Shown: piece after piece, positions 10,391-21,379 of the stretch
How the letters are laid out: the number at the start of each line of letters is the position of its first letter
Position numbering within the stretch: position 1 is the first letter of the stretch
From: Clavulina sp. PMI_390
Taxonomy: Eukaryota > Basidiomycota > Agaricomycetes > Cantharellales > Hydnaceae
Direction of reading: 5' to 3'
DNA length: 64,000 nucleotides
Assembly (NCBI GenBank): GCA_015039315.1
Contig: WIDE01000043.1
Location: 54,941-118,940, forward strand
Made by a program: the position numbers and the translations under genes
The notes under the pieces: model-generated
What the model was told of the DNA's origin: nothing
Database searches by the model: none
The model's input: only the letters and a program-made list of their open reading frames with translations

Positions 10391-11666
10391 ATGGCGAGCG
10401 CTATAAGAATATCTCAATTACTGCGCAGAAATGCCTCGCTTAGTGTTCTGAGGCTTCCGACACAATCATCCACTCCATACTCGCTGCAGGCCACCAGCCG
10501 TGTCCTTCTTTCACGTCGAGGATATGCTACAGCGACTACTCCTCTACGTTCAAAAGCAAACGAGGAACCAAAATCCTCTTCTTCATCTGGAGGCCAAAGC
10601 AAACAGCACCAGCAGGAGAAAGCGCCAGAAACAGAGCAAGAGCGTGTCTTGTATGAACGCAAGCCAGAGTGGTACATCCGGCTGATTCCCTTGCTCATTG
10701 TTCTCGACATTGCCATGTTGTGCGTAAACCTCCACCGTTAGCATTTATTCTCAACTCACTTGTTTTATGATTTAATCTTTAGTGTGAATTTCGCTGAGCT
10801 TGTGGTGAATCATTGGACAGAGCCAGTCGTGCCAGAGTACGTCCACACTTAGAAACACTTATTCTATTATGCTTGTATAATACCGAGTCGCACAGCTAAC
10901 TATATCCCAAAACCCTCTTCAATTTCTTTCCCTGGTTGCTCAATTCGATTCAGCTCCGACTCCGAGTCCTCCCGTACCAGCACTTCATCGTCCACACCAA
11001 CCGAACCAGTCCTCAAGCCCGCATGGAAGCGATACGGCACAGCAGGCGCAGCAATCGCCCTCTCATCAGGCGTAGCAGCCCTCCTGCTCGTCGTGCGCGG
11101 GCGCGTCATCCGGCGCATCGTCATCCTCCCTCCCTCACTCACCGCAAACATAAAATCGCGCGCACAGCGCATCACGACATCCATGACGGAGCCAAGCCTG
11201 AATGTGAATGTGCGACGCTCAGTGCCGATGCCGACGGTACTGATCCAGACGGTCGAGGACATGTCGGTTATTCGTGCGCCGTGGAAGTGGGGCAGTAAGG
11301 CGTCTTCGTCAGCTTTGTCTAATGGGCAACGCGGGATGGAGGTGTGGCCTGATGCAGCGCAGTGGGGCAAGGGTCGTGGTGCGTTTCTCTTGGTTTCTCG
11401 AGCTTCGTTCCATGACTGACAGACGTCTCCATCATATCTTCTCCCCGAACTGACCAGACCCAACTGAACTGTTCGTGTCCCTCCCACCGCGCAAGGGCCG
11501 CTTTGGGCTGACGCTCAAAGACGCGACGATCATGGGGAAGACGGGCGGCAGCGTGGAGGAGAACCGGACGCGGTTCGAGGAGGCGTGGGTTGGGCTGCGT
11601 GCTGGAGGTGGACGATGGAAGCCACTAATTCCCGTGGACGCCAAGGTCGAGTCGTATTATGCATAG
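10391..11666 (+). CDS. Mitochondrial-type two-pass membrane protein, unknown function
   Basis: Model join(10391..10719, 10783..10836, 10954..11378, 11458..11666), 338 aa. The start is the ATG at 10391. The N-terminus (MASAIRISQLLRRNASLSVLR, then VLLSRRGYAT) is Arg/Ser/Ala-rich without acid residues, as in a mitochondrial presequence with a cleavage-like RRGYAT site. One hydrophobic segment (IRLIPLLIVLDIAML) spans the first intron region and a second (GAAIALSSGVAALLLVV) lies in exon 3, followed by a basic stretch. The C-terminus (PPRKGRFGLTLKD) is conserved-looking but not assigned. The two-helix layout resembles TMEM223/TMEM186-like inner-membrane proteins, a guess only. The exon 3 acceptor (10953 or 10980) is ambiguous; both keep frame. 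Confidence 0.6.
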
Positions 11667-11793
11667 CGTAGTAGCCATCGTAGCATAGTGAAAATGAATT
11701 ACGAGAGTTGGATGAATCCAATCTCTATCCATTCATGTTGACAAAGGAAAGGGAAAGTGAATGAGTTCTGTCAGAGGGGAGCAGCAGCGCGTC

Positions 11794-12572
11794 TCAATTC
11801 CCTCCAGTATCGGTATCTTTCTGTTGGTTAAACCTCCATGAACCCTTGATCGGCACACGTACCAACTCCTTCCTGCCCAATACGATCCCACCCATACCCT
11901 CCGCCATACTCCTCACCTCCCTCACAGCCCACTCATTACGCACAGCCGCATCAGCAATGCGCTTCTTCCGCTCGCTAGTCTTAGCTCTGCGAGCTGCACG
12001 CTTCGCTGCTAAATCTGCTGCGTGCGAGGGGTTGAGTGGGTCCCATTTGATAACTGGGCCTTCGTTCAGCAGAGGAGATGATGATGGGGACGGTAGGGAA
12101 GAGGATGAAGAGGAGGAGGATGAGTGGGAGGAGGCGAGTTGGGCGTGCAGCTGGAGTGCGCTGGATTGGGTGACTTTGTGTGCGGTGGAGTTGACTGTAG
12201 CTGAAACGATGAGGAATGCGATCGTGTTGTCCACTTAATTTAATTCCGTTTTATGAAGGATGAAAGGGGATAGAGTGAATCGGAGGTAGAAGACAGGGCA
12301 GCCCGATGAACGACGGTGGCTTCAGTACACTTCACGATGAAGAGAGAGGACGAGAGATGCGCACTTCGTTTATCAAATTCGGCGAGCCAAGACGCCCTCT
12401 CCATGCTCGCGGGAGACATATGCACAGCAGCAGCTTGGTCGAATGTGGGCCGATAGAGGCGTCGCATGTTTCGCGCGGCTGCTCTGTGGTGAGCGACGCT
12501 AGCAGAGAGTGCTCGGAGTGTGATGCGGTAGAGCGAGCGGAAAGAGGGCGGGAGAGACATATTGGTACTCAT
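11794..12572 (-). CDS. LYR-motif (complex 1 LYR-like) protein
   Basis: Model complement(join(11794..12233, 12365..12572)), 215 aa, one intron of 131 nt whose splice creates a Met codon. The N-terminal half is helical and carries SLYRITLRAL, an L-Y-R tripeptide followed by basic positions, and later RNMRRLYRPTFDQA. This is the pattern of LYRM proteins, small mitochondrial assembly factors that work with the acyl carrier protein on Fe-S or respiratory complexes. A long Ser run (about 10) and Pro/Ser stretch follow, then a basic helix (AAKRAARRAKTSERKKR). An in-frame ATG at 12560 is an alternative start; the frame also stays open further upstream to 12719. Family assignment rests on a short motif. 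Confidence 0.5.
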
Positions 12573-12831
12573 ATTATTCACGCTTCTTCTAATAACAATA
12601 GATAGAAGGCCAGACGAGTAGAGGAAGCGAGTTTGCACTGGCACGACGTCGGTGTCCACAGTGCCACACAAACGTCCACTAAATACGTCCCCACGCTCCT
12701 TGAAAAGGTCAGTCGTCATTGCATCTATCCTATCCCTGGATAGTGGGCTTAGTTGGGTGAATTACTATACTAAAACGAATAATTATTATCATCACTACAG
12801 CTAGTCTTCTTCCCTTTCTGTAAATAAAACG
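12573..12831. promoter_or_regulatory. Divergent promoter region, LYR-like gene / GPI13
   Basis: Only 259 bp separate the two start codons, which point away from each other, so the promoters must overlap or be shared. An AT-rich stretch with AATAATTATTATCATC lies 40-60 bp before the GPI13 start. Confidence 0.5.
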
Positions 12832-15800
12832 ATGCCCTTTGTGGCATCACTGCTTCACTCGCGGCCACGGGTGCTGGCATTCATCCTCTTTGCCTGGGTC
12901 GTCGTGCAGCACATCACCGGTCTCAGTCTCTTCACGCGCGGCTTCCTCCTCTCGCGTCTCGCTCTGCCCAACAAATCCTCCTGCTCTCCTCTGTCCGAAT
13001 GCACATTACCACCCACGCACAAACGCGCCGTCATCCTCATCATCGACGCCCTCCGCTTCGACTTTATCGCACCCGAATACGCACTCCCAGAAGAGCAGCA
13101 GTCCGAGCACTACCATAATGTGCTGACTCTCCCGCGCGAGCTGACAGAGCGCTTCCCGCACAACTCGTTCCTCTTCAACGCGCACAGCGATCCGCCCACC
13201 GCGACGCTTCAACGCATCAAGGGCCTCACCACCGGCTCCCTCCCCACATTCGTCGACATTGGCGCGTCGTTCTCTGCAGCAGCCATCGAAGAGGACTCGC
13301 TCATCACGCAGCTCAAAGCTGCGGGCAAGAAAATCGCGTTTGCAGGGGACGACACTTGGCTCACGGCGTTCTCGAATCCGTTTGAGAAAAACATGTCGTG
13401 GCCGTACGATTCGTTCAATGTCGAGGACCTGCATAGCGTCGATGAGGGTGTCATCCGGCACATGTTCCCCCTCCTTGAAGGCACGGCTGAGGGTCCAGCG
13501 TCCTCTATGGAGTGGGACGTCTTCTTGGGCCACTTCCTCGGCGTCGATCATGTCGGCCACAGACTCGGGCCCGACCACCCCACCATGCGTGCCAAGCTCA
13601 CGCAAATGGACACAGTCTTGCGCCAAGTCGTTGCGTCGCTCGAAGACGACACGCTGCTCGTCGTCCTCGGCGATCACGGTATGGACCCCAAGGGCGACCA
13701 TGGCGGGGACGGCAGGCTCGAGACAAGTTCCGCCATGTGGGTCTACTCCAAGGGCGTCCCTCTTTCCTCTACGCAGGGAGAAGAGGATGCGGATGTGATG
13801 AAGATCAAGACATTCGAGGCGTTCCCTGGTGCAGCTGCGACAGGGATCCATCGTTCCATCCAGCAAATCGACATTGTGCCCACGCTCTCCCTCCTCTTGG
13901 GCTTGCCTATCCCATTCAATAACTTGGGCAGCATCATTCCAGAGCTCTTCACGTACGAAGCTTCATCTCCACCAAAAGGCAAGTCCAAGTCCAAATCGTC
14001 CCCACCAACACTAGCAAGGCTCGAACGAGCCATCAAGCTGAACGCCGAGCAGATCATGGCTTATCTCAACGTCTATCGCACGAGTTCATCAGGACCCGAG
14101 TTGGACGTGCACTGGGAGGGCCTCACATCTTCCTTCGCCACCATCTCCTCTCCCTCTTCATCTCCAATCCTACTGGCAAATGATTTCAATCGTCTTGCAT
14201 TGGAGACGTGCCGTGCTCTCTGGGCGCGCTTCAATGCTCCGCTTATGCTGCTTGGGCTTGGGCTGCTTCTCCTCGCTGTCCTATCTACAGCAGCGGTGTA
14301 TGCAGGCTTTTCGCGAAACCAGCAGCGTATAAGCTGGGAGGAGCGGACGAGTGCAGTGGTTGAGCGTGCGTCTTTAGGCGCAGCTATTGGTGCTGCTGCC
14401 GCAATTGGACTATTGTCCGTTGTGGACAAGTCTACCAGAGGATGGGCGAGCGAGATAGGAACGAGCGATGCGGTCTGGGCAGCTGCAGCAGCTGGCTCTC
14501 AGCTCTCCGTCCTATTCTCGTTCATCTTCGGCGGGGTTACTCGCCCTAAATACGCTTCATCGCTTTCCAGAGTCACATTCACAGGGACGATCCTCCCGCT
14601 TGTACTCCTCATCTTACATGCCTTGTCGTACTTCTCCAACTCGTTCATCCTCTGGGAAGACCATCTCGCACCGCTGTTCCTACAGGTCCTTATTCTCACC
14701 ACGCTCGTCACTTCTGCACTTGCTGCACCCACTTCGACCCTGCGCACGCGCCTCATCTCGCTTTCACTGATCACGGCTCTGCTCGTCCGACTCGCCAGCA
14801 CAAGTACGATTTGTCGGGAAGAACAACAACCGTACTGTTCGGTCACATTCTACGCCTCCTCCACGCGCCCGCTCGCCCCCGTCCCCGTCCTGTTTGCCGT
14901 ACTCCCATTAGCGCTCGCGCTGCCTAGTGTAGTGAGGCGCGCGTTTTTGACGACGAGTCGGAGTGATGAGGGTCCCGCACGCTTCATACTTGAAGTCCTC
15001 TGGCGATGTGCGCTCGTAGGTGGGAGCGCATATTGGGTAGTCGAATGGGTCGAGAGCGTCTTTGGAGGGAACTCGGATGGAGGAGCAGCAGGGCAAGTCC
15101 TACAAGCGACAAGCGGCCCGAATCCGCGCATTGGCTCGACGACGTGGAGCGCAGCGAGCCTCGTAGGACGCACAGTCCTCGCGCGCGTCGTACTCCTCGC
15201 ATCACTCGTAGGCGGATCCGTCTTCGTATGGAACGCCCCGCTCAACATTGACGTCTCCGTCACGTCCACGCCCTCCTCCACGTCTCCTACGGGCATGAAG
15301 AAGACTGTGACGGTGCTTGGGTTCGCTAATACGTTTGGGTCGGCGTATTTGATGCATGTTCTACCGGTGTTTGCTACGCTGTGGATCGCGACGCAGTTGA
15401 CGGGCCAGGTCGTCCTTGCGCTTGGCCTCGGTGCGCTGCTTTGCTGGGTGGAAGTGATGGATGGCGTGCGTGATGCGCGCAAGATGGTCCTTGCATTCGA
15501 GAGCGCATCAACTGCACAGGAAGCACTCGACGCGCTCGACCCTGCCTCTTCAACAGCAGCAGCAAAAACGGCGCCGTCATCATCAGCGCGCGCCCCGACG
15601 CTCTTAGAACCTGCGTTCCTCGCCCTGCTCGCGCACACACTGTTCTTCAGCACAGGTCACCAGGCCGTGCTCTCTTCCATCCAATGGAAGACGGCATTCG
15701 TCGGCTTCCCGATCCTCACGTACCCATGGAGCCCCGCGCTCGTATCACTCAATACATTCGGGAGCTTCCTCCTCTGTGCGCTCGCCGTCCCTTTGTTCGT

Positions 15801-16140
15801 AGCATGGGACGTCGCGCCCATCCAGCCCCCTCCCCCTCCCCCTGCGAACAAGACCTCGCCTCCAACACCAGCACCGAGACAGACGACAGCGCTGATCCCG
15901 CACGCATTACAGCTCGCGCTCAGCACACAGCTCTACTTCTCGACGATCCTTCTAGGGAGCGCGACGTCCGCTGCGCTATTACGCCGTCATTTGATGGTTT
16001 GGAAGGTATTTGCGCCGCGATTCATGTTAGGTGGGGTCGTCCTGCTCGTTGTGGATGCTGGGCTTGCGCTTGGTGTATGGGGCGGGCTGTTGTGGGGCGT
16101 CGTGGGTAAGGTGGAGAGGTTGTTTGGGCGACAGGTGTAA
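12832..16140 (+). CDS. GPI13: GPI ethanolamine phosphate transferase 3 (PIG-O / Gpi13 type)
   Basis: Unusually for this window it is a single uninterrupted exon, 1102 aa. The enzyme adds phosphoethanolamine to the third mannose of GPI anchor precursors on the lumenal side of the ER. An N-terminal signal-anchor helix (residues ~13-33) precedes the alkaline-phosphatase-fold catalytic domain: the metal-binding Asp in LIIDALRFD (~72), the Thr-containing PPTATLQRIKGL (~121-132), HFLGVDHVGH (~235-244) and GDHGMDPKGDHGG (~283-295). From about residue 465 onward there are many hydrophobic helices, as in the family, which is usually around 1000-1100 aa. A proline-rich loop (about residue 1000) precedes the last helices. 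The final ~120 codons are duplicated at 18351-18707. Confidence 0.95.
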   Translation: MPFVASLLHSRPRVLAFILFAWVVVQHITGLSLFTRGFLLSRLALPNKSSCSPLSECTLPPTHKRAVILIIDALRFDFIAPEYALPEEQQSEHYHNVLTLPRELTERFPHNSFLFNAHSDPPTATLQRIKGLTTGSLPTFVDIGASFSAAAIEEDSLITQLKAAGKKIAFAGDDTWLTAFSNPFEKNMSWPYDSFNVEDLHSVDEGVIRHMFPLLEGTAEGPASSMEWDVFLGHFLGVDHVGHRLGPDHPTMRAKLTQMDTVLRQVVASLEDDTLLVVLGDHGMDPKGDHGGDGRLETSSAMWVYSKGVPLSSTQGEEDADVMKIKTFEAFPGAAATGIHRSIQQIDIVPTLSLLLGLPIPFNNLGSIIPELFTYEASSPPKGKSKSKSSPPTLARLERAIKLNAEQIMAYLNVYRTSSSGPELDVHWEGLTSSFATISSPSSSPILLANDFNRLALETCRALWARFNAPLMLLGLGLLLLAVLSTAAVYAGFSRNQQRISWEERTSAVVERASLGAAIGAAAAIGLLSVVDKSTRGWASEIGTSDAVWAAAAAGSQLSVLFSFIFGGVTRPKYASSLSRVTFTGTILPLVLLILHALSYFSNSFILWEDHLAPLFLQVLILTTLVTSALAAPTSTLRTRLISLSLITALLVRLASTSTICREEQQPYCSVTFYASSTRPLAPVPVLFAVLPLALALPSVVRRAFLTTSRSDEGPARFILEVLWRCALVGGSAYWVVEWVESVFGGNSDGGAAGQVLQATSGPNPRIGSTTWSAASLVGRTVLARVVLLASLVGGSVFVWNAPLNIDVSVTSTPSSTSPTGMKKTVTVLGFANTFGSAYLMHVLPVFATLWIATQLTGQVVLALGLGALLCWVEVMDGVRDARKMVLAFESASTAQEALDALDPASSTAAAKTAPSSSARAPTLLEPAFLALLAHTLFFSTGHQAVLSSIQWKTAFVGFPILTYPWSPALVSLNTFGSFLLCALAVPLFVAWDVAPIQPPPPPPANKTSPPTPAPRQTTALIPHALQLALSTQLYFSTILLGSATSAALLRRHLMVWKVFAPRFMLGGVVLLVVDAGLALGVWGGLLWGVVGKVERLFGRQV

Positions 16141-16654
16141 GGCAGCTGAGGTTATAGAGACTACCTGCTTACTGGGTCGAGTTGTATGTACGTAGGCGTG
16201 GGTCCTCCCTCTTCGCAGTGATCCACGTAGAAATAGAAAAAGAACTCATAATACTACTAACAGACAAGAGAAAGTCCCTTCCATGGTTACCCCTCATGTG
16301 CACACAGAAAACGAGATTGACTCCGGGGTTTTCGCTCCTCTTCGATGTTCATGTACACGGATAACTACAGTACTCCATCTACAGGGGCATAAGGATCGCT
16401 GCTACTCATACGCAGGGACAATTGTGAATATAGGATGATGGCGAAAATTGTCAAGACCCATTTGTAGGTGACACGAACGAAGCGGACGTATCAGGAAGAA
16501 CCAGATATTTATATATTAAGAGCGTTCCCAAAGCGTGAATTAACCCCGCGCTCAATGTTTTCGGCCAGCAAGTCTATCGTGAATAAGAGATTGGGGTGTG
16601 AAATCAGACAAGGGATGTGCATGACATACTCACGATTGTCCTTCACACTAATCG
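16141..16654. other. 3' flanks of GPI13 and F-box gene 1
   Basis: Convergent 3' ends; no gene recognised. Confidence 0.5.
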
Positions 16655-18321
16655 TTACCATATGTCCACGCAAAACCTTGGTGGAAGAGATCCATGCTGA
16701 AAAACATCGGGATATTCTTCCAACAGTATGTCAGGCGTTTTCCTTCCCTTTTTGGGGCGCCTATTGAGCGCCGTAGGGTCAGCAATGAATGTGATGAAAG
16801 GGCGGCGGCGACGCCTGCTGGCAGCAAAAAGCTCCTCGATACTCGCGGACGAAACCCAATTTTTGACATAAATTACCGCAAGGTTTGGTAAGGGGTCACC
16901 AGCCACTGGGGTAGAGCCTGAGGGACCGTCATCGTCGCCGCTTGGGGAAATGAGAGGGATGAGGCCGTTCAACGTCGCTTCATCGAGGGAATGGAAGCAT
17001 ATCTCTTCAATATGCTTGTTTTCGGAGAGGTAATCGACGAGCGACGAGCGGTTAAGGCGATCTGTTTTGAGGAAGCGTAATATTGGGAGGCGAGCCTTGT
17101 CCAAATAGTCCATGCTATGTGCTCTAAAGATGAGAGTCTCTAAGGCAGGAAAGGTATAGATGTCAAGCATCAGTTCCGGCGTATGAATGTCGAGAATGAG
17201 TTTTTGCAGTCTCGGAAAACTGGAGGGCTCCTGAGTTGGGAGGACTTCAGAAGTGGGGTTCGACCAGGCCACCCAATAGAGCTCTTGGAGCGACCCTTTG
17301 TTCTGTGTGATAATCTGGAAAGCATCCACCATCGATATACTTCCCCGTAAATGAAGTTCGGATATATTACAGGCATAAGGGCATAAAATTGAGAGCGTAA
17401 TGTTGGGGTCAGCAGAGTTGAGTGGGTATGTCAGGATGAGAACCTGAAGTTGAGTTGCACTGCTCAGATCCAAATCCATTTGCCCTATGTTCTCATTCCA
17501 CTCTACGCAGAGCGTGTGAAGGAGCGGAAATGGTGGCTTGTTGAAGAGCCAAGATGTACACCAGTCTAGAGGTTGCGAAGTTCGGATAGCTAGAGTTTCG
17601 ATAGAGAGTTGTTCATCCACGAAAATAAGCCCGAAATGGTTCAGAAGACCGAGGGCCTCCGGGTTTTCGATATCCATATACAAAGCGTCAACGAAAATTC
17701 GACGTTTTGGTGATTTTGAGCGCTGCAGCTGCGTAAACATCATCTGGAGTTTTTGTTGGATGAAACGAAAGCTGGGATCCTCAGGAAATGAAAAAACAGT
17801 ATTTTTCCATGTATTCGGAGTGGAGTGGAGAACTGTCCGCCAATGGATGCACGTGAGTTCAATCGACAGGCGTGTATGGTCAACGGTGTTGTTGGCTATT
17901 CCGCTCTCATCCCACCACCTGCGACTGATCGTCGGGGGAGTGACATCGCATGCGTGGGAGAATATGATACCGAGCAGCTCTACTGGAAGTTTGATCGTAG
18001 TGTTTTGGGTATTGAGAACTGATGCATGTTGACATGTAACCCTGGTCAGTTGGTCAGTGATGATAGCCTCAGTATCCTTCATAGCGGTTTTAAGTGAGTT
18101 TAATTTATCGATAACATCCTCGATTAGTGATAGATCGAGGCTAGCATATGAGGAAGGCAACGTGAGCTCAGGCTCTTGAGCAGAAAACGTCATCGAAGAA
18201 TGTTGACGTAAGGTTCATACCTCTTAGTAGCAGCTTCGACCTCATTTTTATTATTTTGCCAATGCATCAGCTCATCTAGAAGCTTTGTCACGGCCATATT
18301 TGAGAAAAGTTGAGTAGGCAT
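16655..18321 (-). CDS. F-box / leucine-rich-repeat-like protein 1
   Basis: Model complement(join(16655..18140, 18221..18321)), 528 aa. The short first exon (LLDELMHWQNNKNEVEAATK) is joined by a phase-2 intron of 80 nt to LDLSLIEDVIDKLNS. The same exon layout occurs in F-box genes 2, 4 and 5 and supports the model. An N-terminal helix is followed by KLPVELLGIIFSHACD (the F-box core, about residue 90) and LTCIHWRTVLHSTPNTWKN, typical of Agaricomycete F-box-like proteins. The rest has irregular leucine-rich repeats. Expected to act as a substrate adaptor of SCF ubiquitin ligases; targets unknown. The C-terminal RRRRRPF motif recurs in the paralogues. Gene 2 is its tandem duplicate. Confidence 0.82.
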
Positions 18322-18350
18322 GCCTTGTTATATTGTGTTTGGTTGACTTC

Positions 18351-18707
18351 TGTGCACTCGCCGTACCATTGTTCATCACATGGGGCGTCGCACCCATCCC
18401 ACCTCCTCCCCTCGCAAATAAGACCTCGCCTTCACCGGCACCGAGGCAGACGACAGCCTTGATTCCACACGTATTGCAGCTCGCGCTCAGCACACAGCTC
18501 TGCTTCTCGACGATCCTTCTGGGGAGCACGACGTCTGCTGCGCTGTTACGGCGTCATTTGATGGTGTGGAAGGTGTTTGCGCCGCGTTTCATGCTGGGCG
18601 GCTTTGTGCTGCTCGTCGTTGATGCTGGGCCTGCGCCCGGTGTATGGGGTGGGCTGTTACGGGACGTCGTTGGCAAAGTGGAGCGGTTGTTTGGGCGGCA
18701 GGTGTGA
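18351..18707 (+). pseudogene. Duplicated 3' fragment of GPI13
   Basis: Last ~118 codons of GPI13 plus the stop, still in frame and ending RLFGRQV like the parent. The catalytic domain is absent and there is no promoter of its own; sequence immediately before the junction is the 5' flank of F-box gene 1. Differences include a shorter proline-rich loop and GPAPGVWGGLLRD where the parent has GLALGVWGGLLWG. It is a by-product of the tandem duplication, most likely non-functional. Confidence 0.88.
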
Positions 18708-19129
18708 GACAGTCTAGATCGAACTACGTACTGGGCCGATAGAGTTGGGCTTGTATGTATGGCAACACCTACGGGCTAATGCACATCATAGAAAACGAAG
18801 GATTCAAAATATTGTTATCTGTGCAACAGAAATTCCCTTTCACGCTTACCCTTGGCGTGCATAAATGAGATTTAGATGGGGATTTAGCTACACTGTAATT
18901 ATACGGATAATCATACCATTCCATCTGCAGTTAGAATAGGTGAGAGTAAGTGCGCATACGGGATTCGATGTGATTGTCCACGTAGAGAGGAAATCTATAT
19001 AGTATGACGACAAAGATTGCCAGCATTCTAGCTCTTGACATTTTGCAGTCGAGAGGATATACTGGTTCTTTGCTGTAACACCGCCATGATTCGATCTCGT
19101 ATCGATGACGTTCAAAGGAGGTTCTATGA

Positions 19130-20796
19130 TCAAAACTCATAGCCCACAAGCTCGCGGAACCTTGAGGGGAGTGGTCCGTGCTGTAGAACATCGGGATACT
19201 CTTGCAAGAGTACGTCGAGCGGTTTCTCCGTCCCCTCCGAGCTCGTATGGATCACGGGGGAAGTGCTGATTATGATTATGATTGGGCGGCGGCGGCGTCT
19301 GCAAGCAGCTAACAGTTTCTCGATACTCGCAACCGCATCCCATTTTGTGGTATAAATAAATTCAAGGTTCGGTAAGGGATCGCGAGCCCCTTGAGCAGAG
19401 AATGAGGAAGATTCATCGCTGCCGCCTCGGGAAATGAGGGGGATGAGGCCTTGCAGCGTCGCCTCATCAAAGGAGTAGAAGCATATTTGCTCAATATGCT
19501 GGTTTTCGGAGAGATAATTGAGGAGCGAGGAGCGGTCAGGGTAATGAAGTTTGAGGAAGCGTAACATCGGGAGGTGATCCTTGTTGAGACGGTCAGTGCT
19601 GGGCGATCCAAAAATGAGGGTCTCCAGGGATGGGAAAGCATGGTTATCAAACAGAAGATCCGGCCGATCGACGCCAAGGAGAAGCTTTTGCAGTTTCGGG
19701 AAGCTAAGGGGCTTCTCATTTGGAAAGACGTCGGAGGTAAGGTATAGGCAGGCTTCCCAATGGAGGTTTTGGAGTGTTCCGGCGTTCTGGGCGATGATCC
19801 GGAAAGCATCTACCATAGATATACTTCCGTGAAAATGAAGGTCGGATATGTTTCTAGCATCAGGGCATAAGACTGAGAGTGTGATGTTGTGGTCATCAAG
19901 GTTGATGCTGTGGGACAGAATGAGAGTTTGAAGCTGAGTGGCTCCGCTCAGATCTAGTACCATAGGACCTCTATTCTGTCCCCATTCTACGCGCAGAGTG
20001 CGAAGAAGCGGGAAGACCGGTTTGTTAAAGAGCCATGATGTACACAGATCTAGAGGCCGGGCAGCCCGGATAGCTAGGGTTTCCATAAAGGACCTCTCAT
20101 GAGTGAAAATATGCCATAGTCGGTCCATAAGACCAATCCGCGCTAGGGCTTCATCACTCATATTGAAAGTATCAACAAAGATATGACGCTTTGGTGATTT
20201 AGAGCGTTGTAACTGTGCAAACATCATTTGCACGTCTGATTGGGGAGTATCAGAAGTAAGGAGCTCAGACGAAGCGAATATAACATTTTTCCATGCATCC
20301 GGAGTAGAATGGAGAACTGTTCGCCAGTGGGCGCACGTGAGTTCAATCGACAGGCGTGTGTGGTTAACGGTGTTGCTGCTGATTCCGCTCTCATCCCACC
20401 ATTTGCGACTGATTGTTGGAGTGACGTCGCATGCATGGGAGAATATGGTACCGAGCAGCTCTACTGGAAGTTTGATCGTAGTGTTTTGAGTATTGAGAAC
20501 CGATGAATATTGACACGTAACCCGGGTCAGTTGGTTTATGATAATAGCCTCCACATTCTTCATAGTGGTTTTGATTGAGGTCAATCTATCGATAACAGCC
20601 TCGATCAATGACAAATCGAGGCTGATATACCAGGAAGGCAGTGTGAGCTCTTGGGCAGAAAACGCCATCGAAGAATGTTGACGTAAGGTTCATACCTCTT
20701 AGCAGCAGCCTCGACCTTATTTTGATCATTTTGCCACTGCATCAGCTGATCTAGAAACTTTGTCACAATCATATTTGAGAAAGGGTCAGGAAGCAT
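19130..20796 (-). CDS. F-box / leucine-rich-repeat-like protein 2
   Basis: Tandem duplicate of F-box gene 1: complement(join(19130..20621, 20696..20796)), 530 aa, phase-2 intron of 74 nt at the same place. F-box core KLPVELLGTIFSHACD and LTCAHWRTVLHSTPDAWKN are intact. Many substitutions spread over the leucine-rich part, yet frame is kept over nearly 1.6 kb, which suggests the duplicate has been under selection. The C-terminus differs from gene 1 (ends GYEF). A single LQEYPDVLQHGPLP motif close to the end is shared with genes 1, 3, 4 and 5. Probable SCF adaptor; partner and target unknown. Confidence 0.82.
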
Positions 20797-21039
20797 GTTT
20801 TGTTTTGTTATGTCTGGTTGACTTCAAGCCGAGAGAACACCAAATAGGAGACATGTCGCCGATCCTGCTATATGAAATATCCTTACCCATTCAGGACCAG
20901 ACCAGAGTAACCATACAGAATATTTAATCCTGATATATGCCGTTGATCATCTAACCGAGAAAAGTGAAACCTACTAACCAAACTGAGGGACACCGAAGGC
21001 GAAACCATAACCTCCTACGAAATATTGCTGGCTAGTGAC

Positions 21040-21320
21040 TGTAACATAGGACATCGGGATAAATTTCCAGAACGTCTTCTACCCCTCTATCATGGATGCC
21101 GTTGGTCATAAATACAGTTTGAAATGCAAGCCGGGCCATTGGGAGGGAATATGGAGGACAAGATGTTGCAATGACTTCGAGCATTCAAGCTGAAGACGCA
21201 TTATGAGTATAAGTGCAGCAAATAACTTCGAACAGGCTAGTAGCACAGCCAGGGGTCTGGGTATGGATGAATATAGCATTACTGCATATATTCAGGGATG
21301 ATATGAGTAGAATCTGGCGG
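21040..21320 (-). pseudogene. F-box gene relic
   Basis: On the minus strand one frame reads IMRLQLECSKSLQH, matching MMRLQLERSKSSRH of F-box gene 3. About 100 bp further on another frame reads VEDVLEIYPDVL, matching the LLEIYPDLL / LLQEYPDVL end of the family. Everything between the middle and the C-terminus is missing, and frames are interrupted. It is an internally deleted member of the array. Confidence 0.6.
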
Positions 21321-21379
21321 TGAGTAGTATTATAATGCTTTTGAAAAGAAGTAAAGATGCTTACAAAGTTCTCACAGAC

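Larger units (their letters stand above)
15775..18350. repeat. Tandem segmental duplication, left unit
   Basis: Unit from the last ~365 bp of GPI13 through its 3' flank and F-box gene 1 with its upstream exon. It is repeated directly at 18351-20825. Flanks after both GPI13 ends keep short matches such as TACTGGG and TTGTATGTA. The region upstream of both F-box genes shares ATCGAAGAATGTTGACGTAA. Confidence 0.85.
18351..20825. repeat. Tandem segmental duplication, right unit
   Basis: Second copy of 15775-18350. Left junction: GGTTGACTTC (end of unit 1) runs directly into TGTGCACTCGCC (GPI13 coding). At the right end the same GGTTGACTTC continues into unique sequence AAGCCGAG. The unit is about 100 bp shorter than the left one. 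Confidence 0.85.

Noticed and set aside
11093..11419. Plus-strand frame starting with ATG inside exon 3 as a separate gene
   Set aside because: It is the internal part of the 10391-11666 gene read in the same frame; neighbours splice in phase.
13006..13866. 286-codon open frame antisense to GPI13 (also 14850..15653, minus)
   Set aside because: Mirror of a strongly biased coding strand; no family motif; the sense frame has full catalytic signatures.
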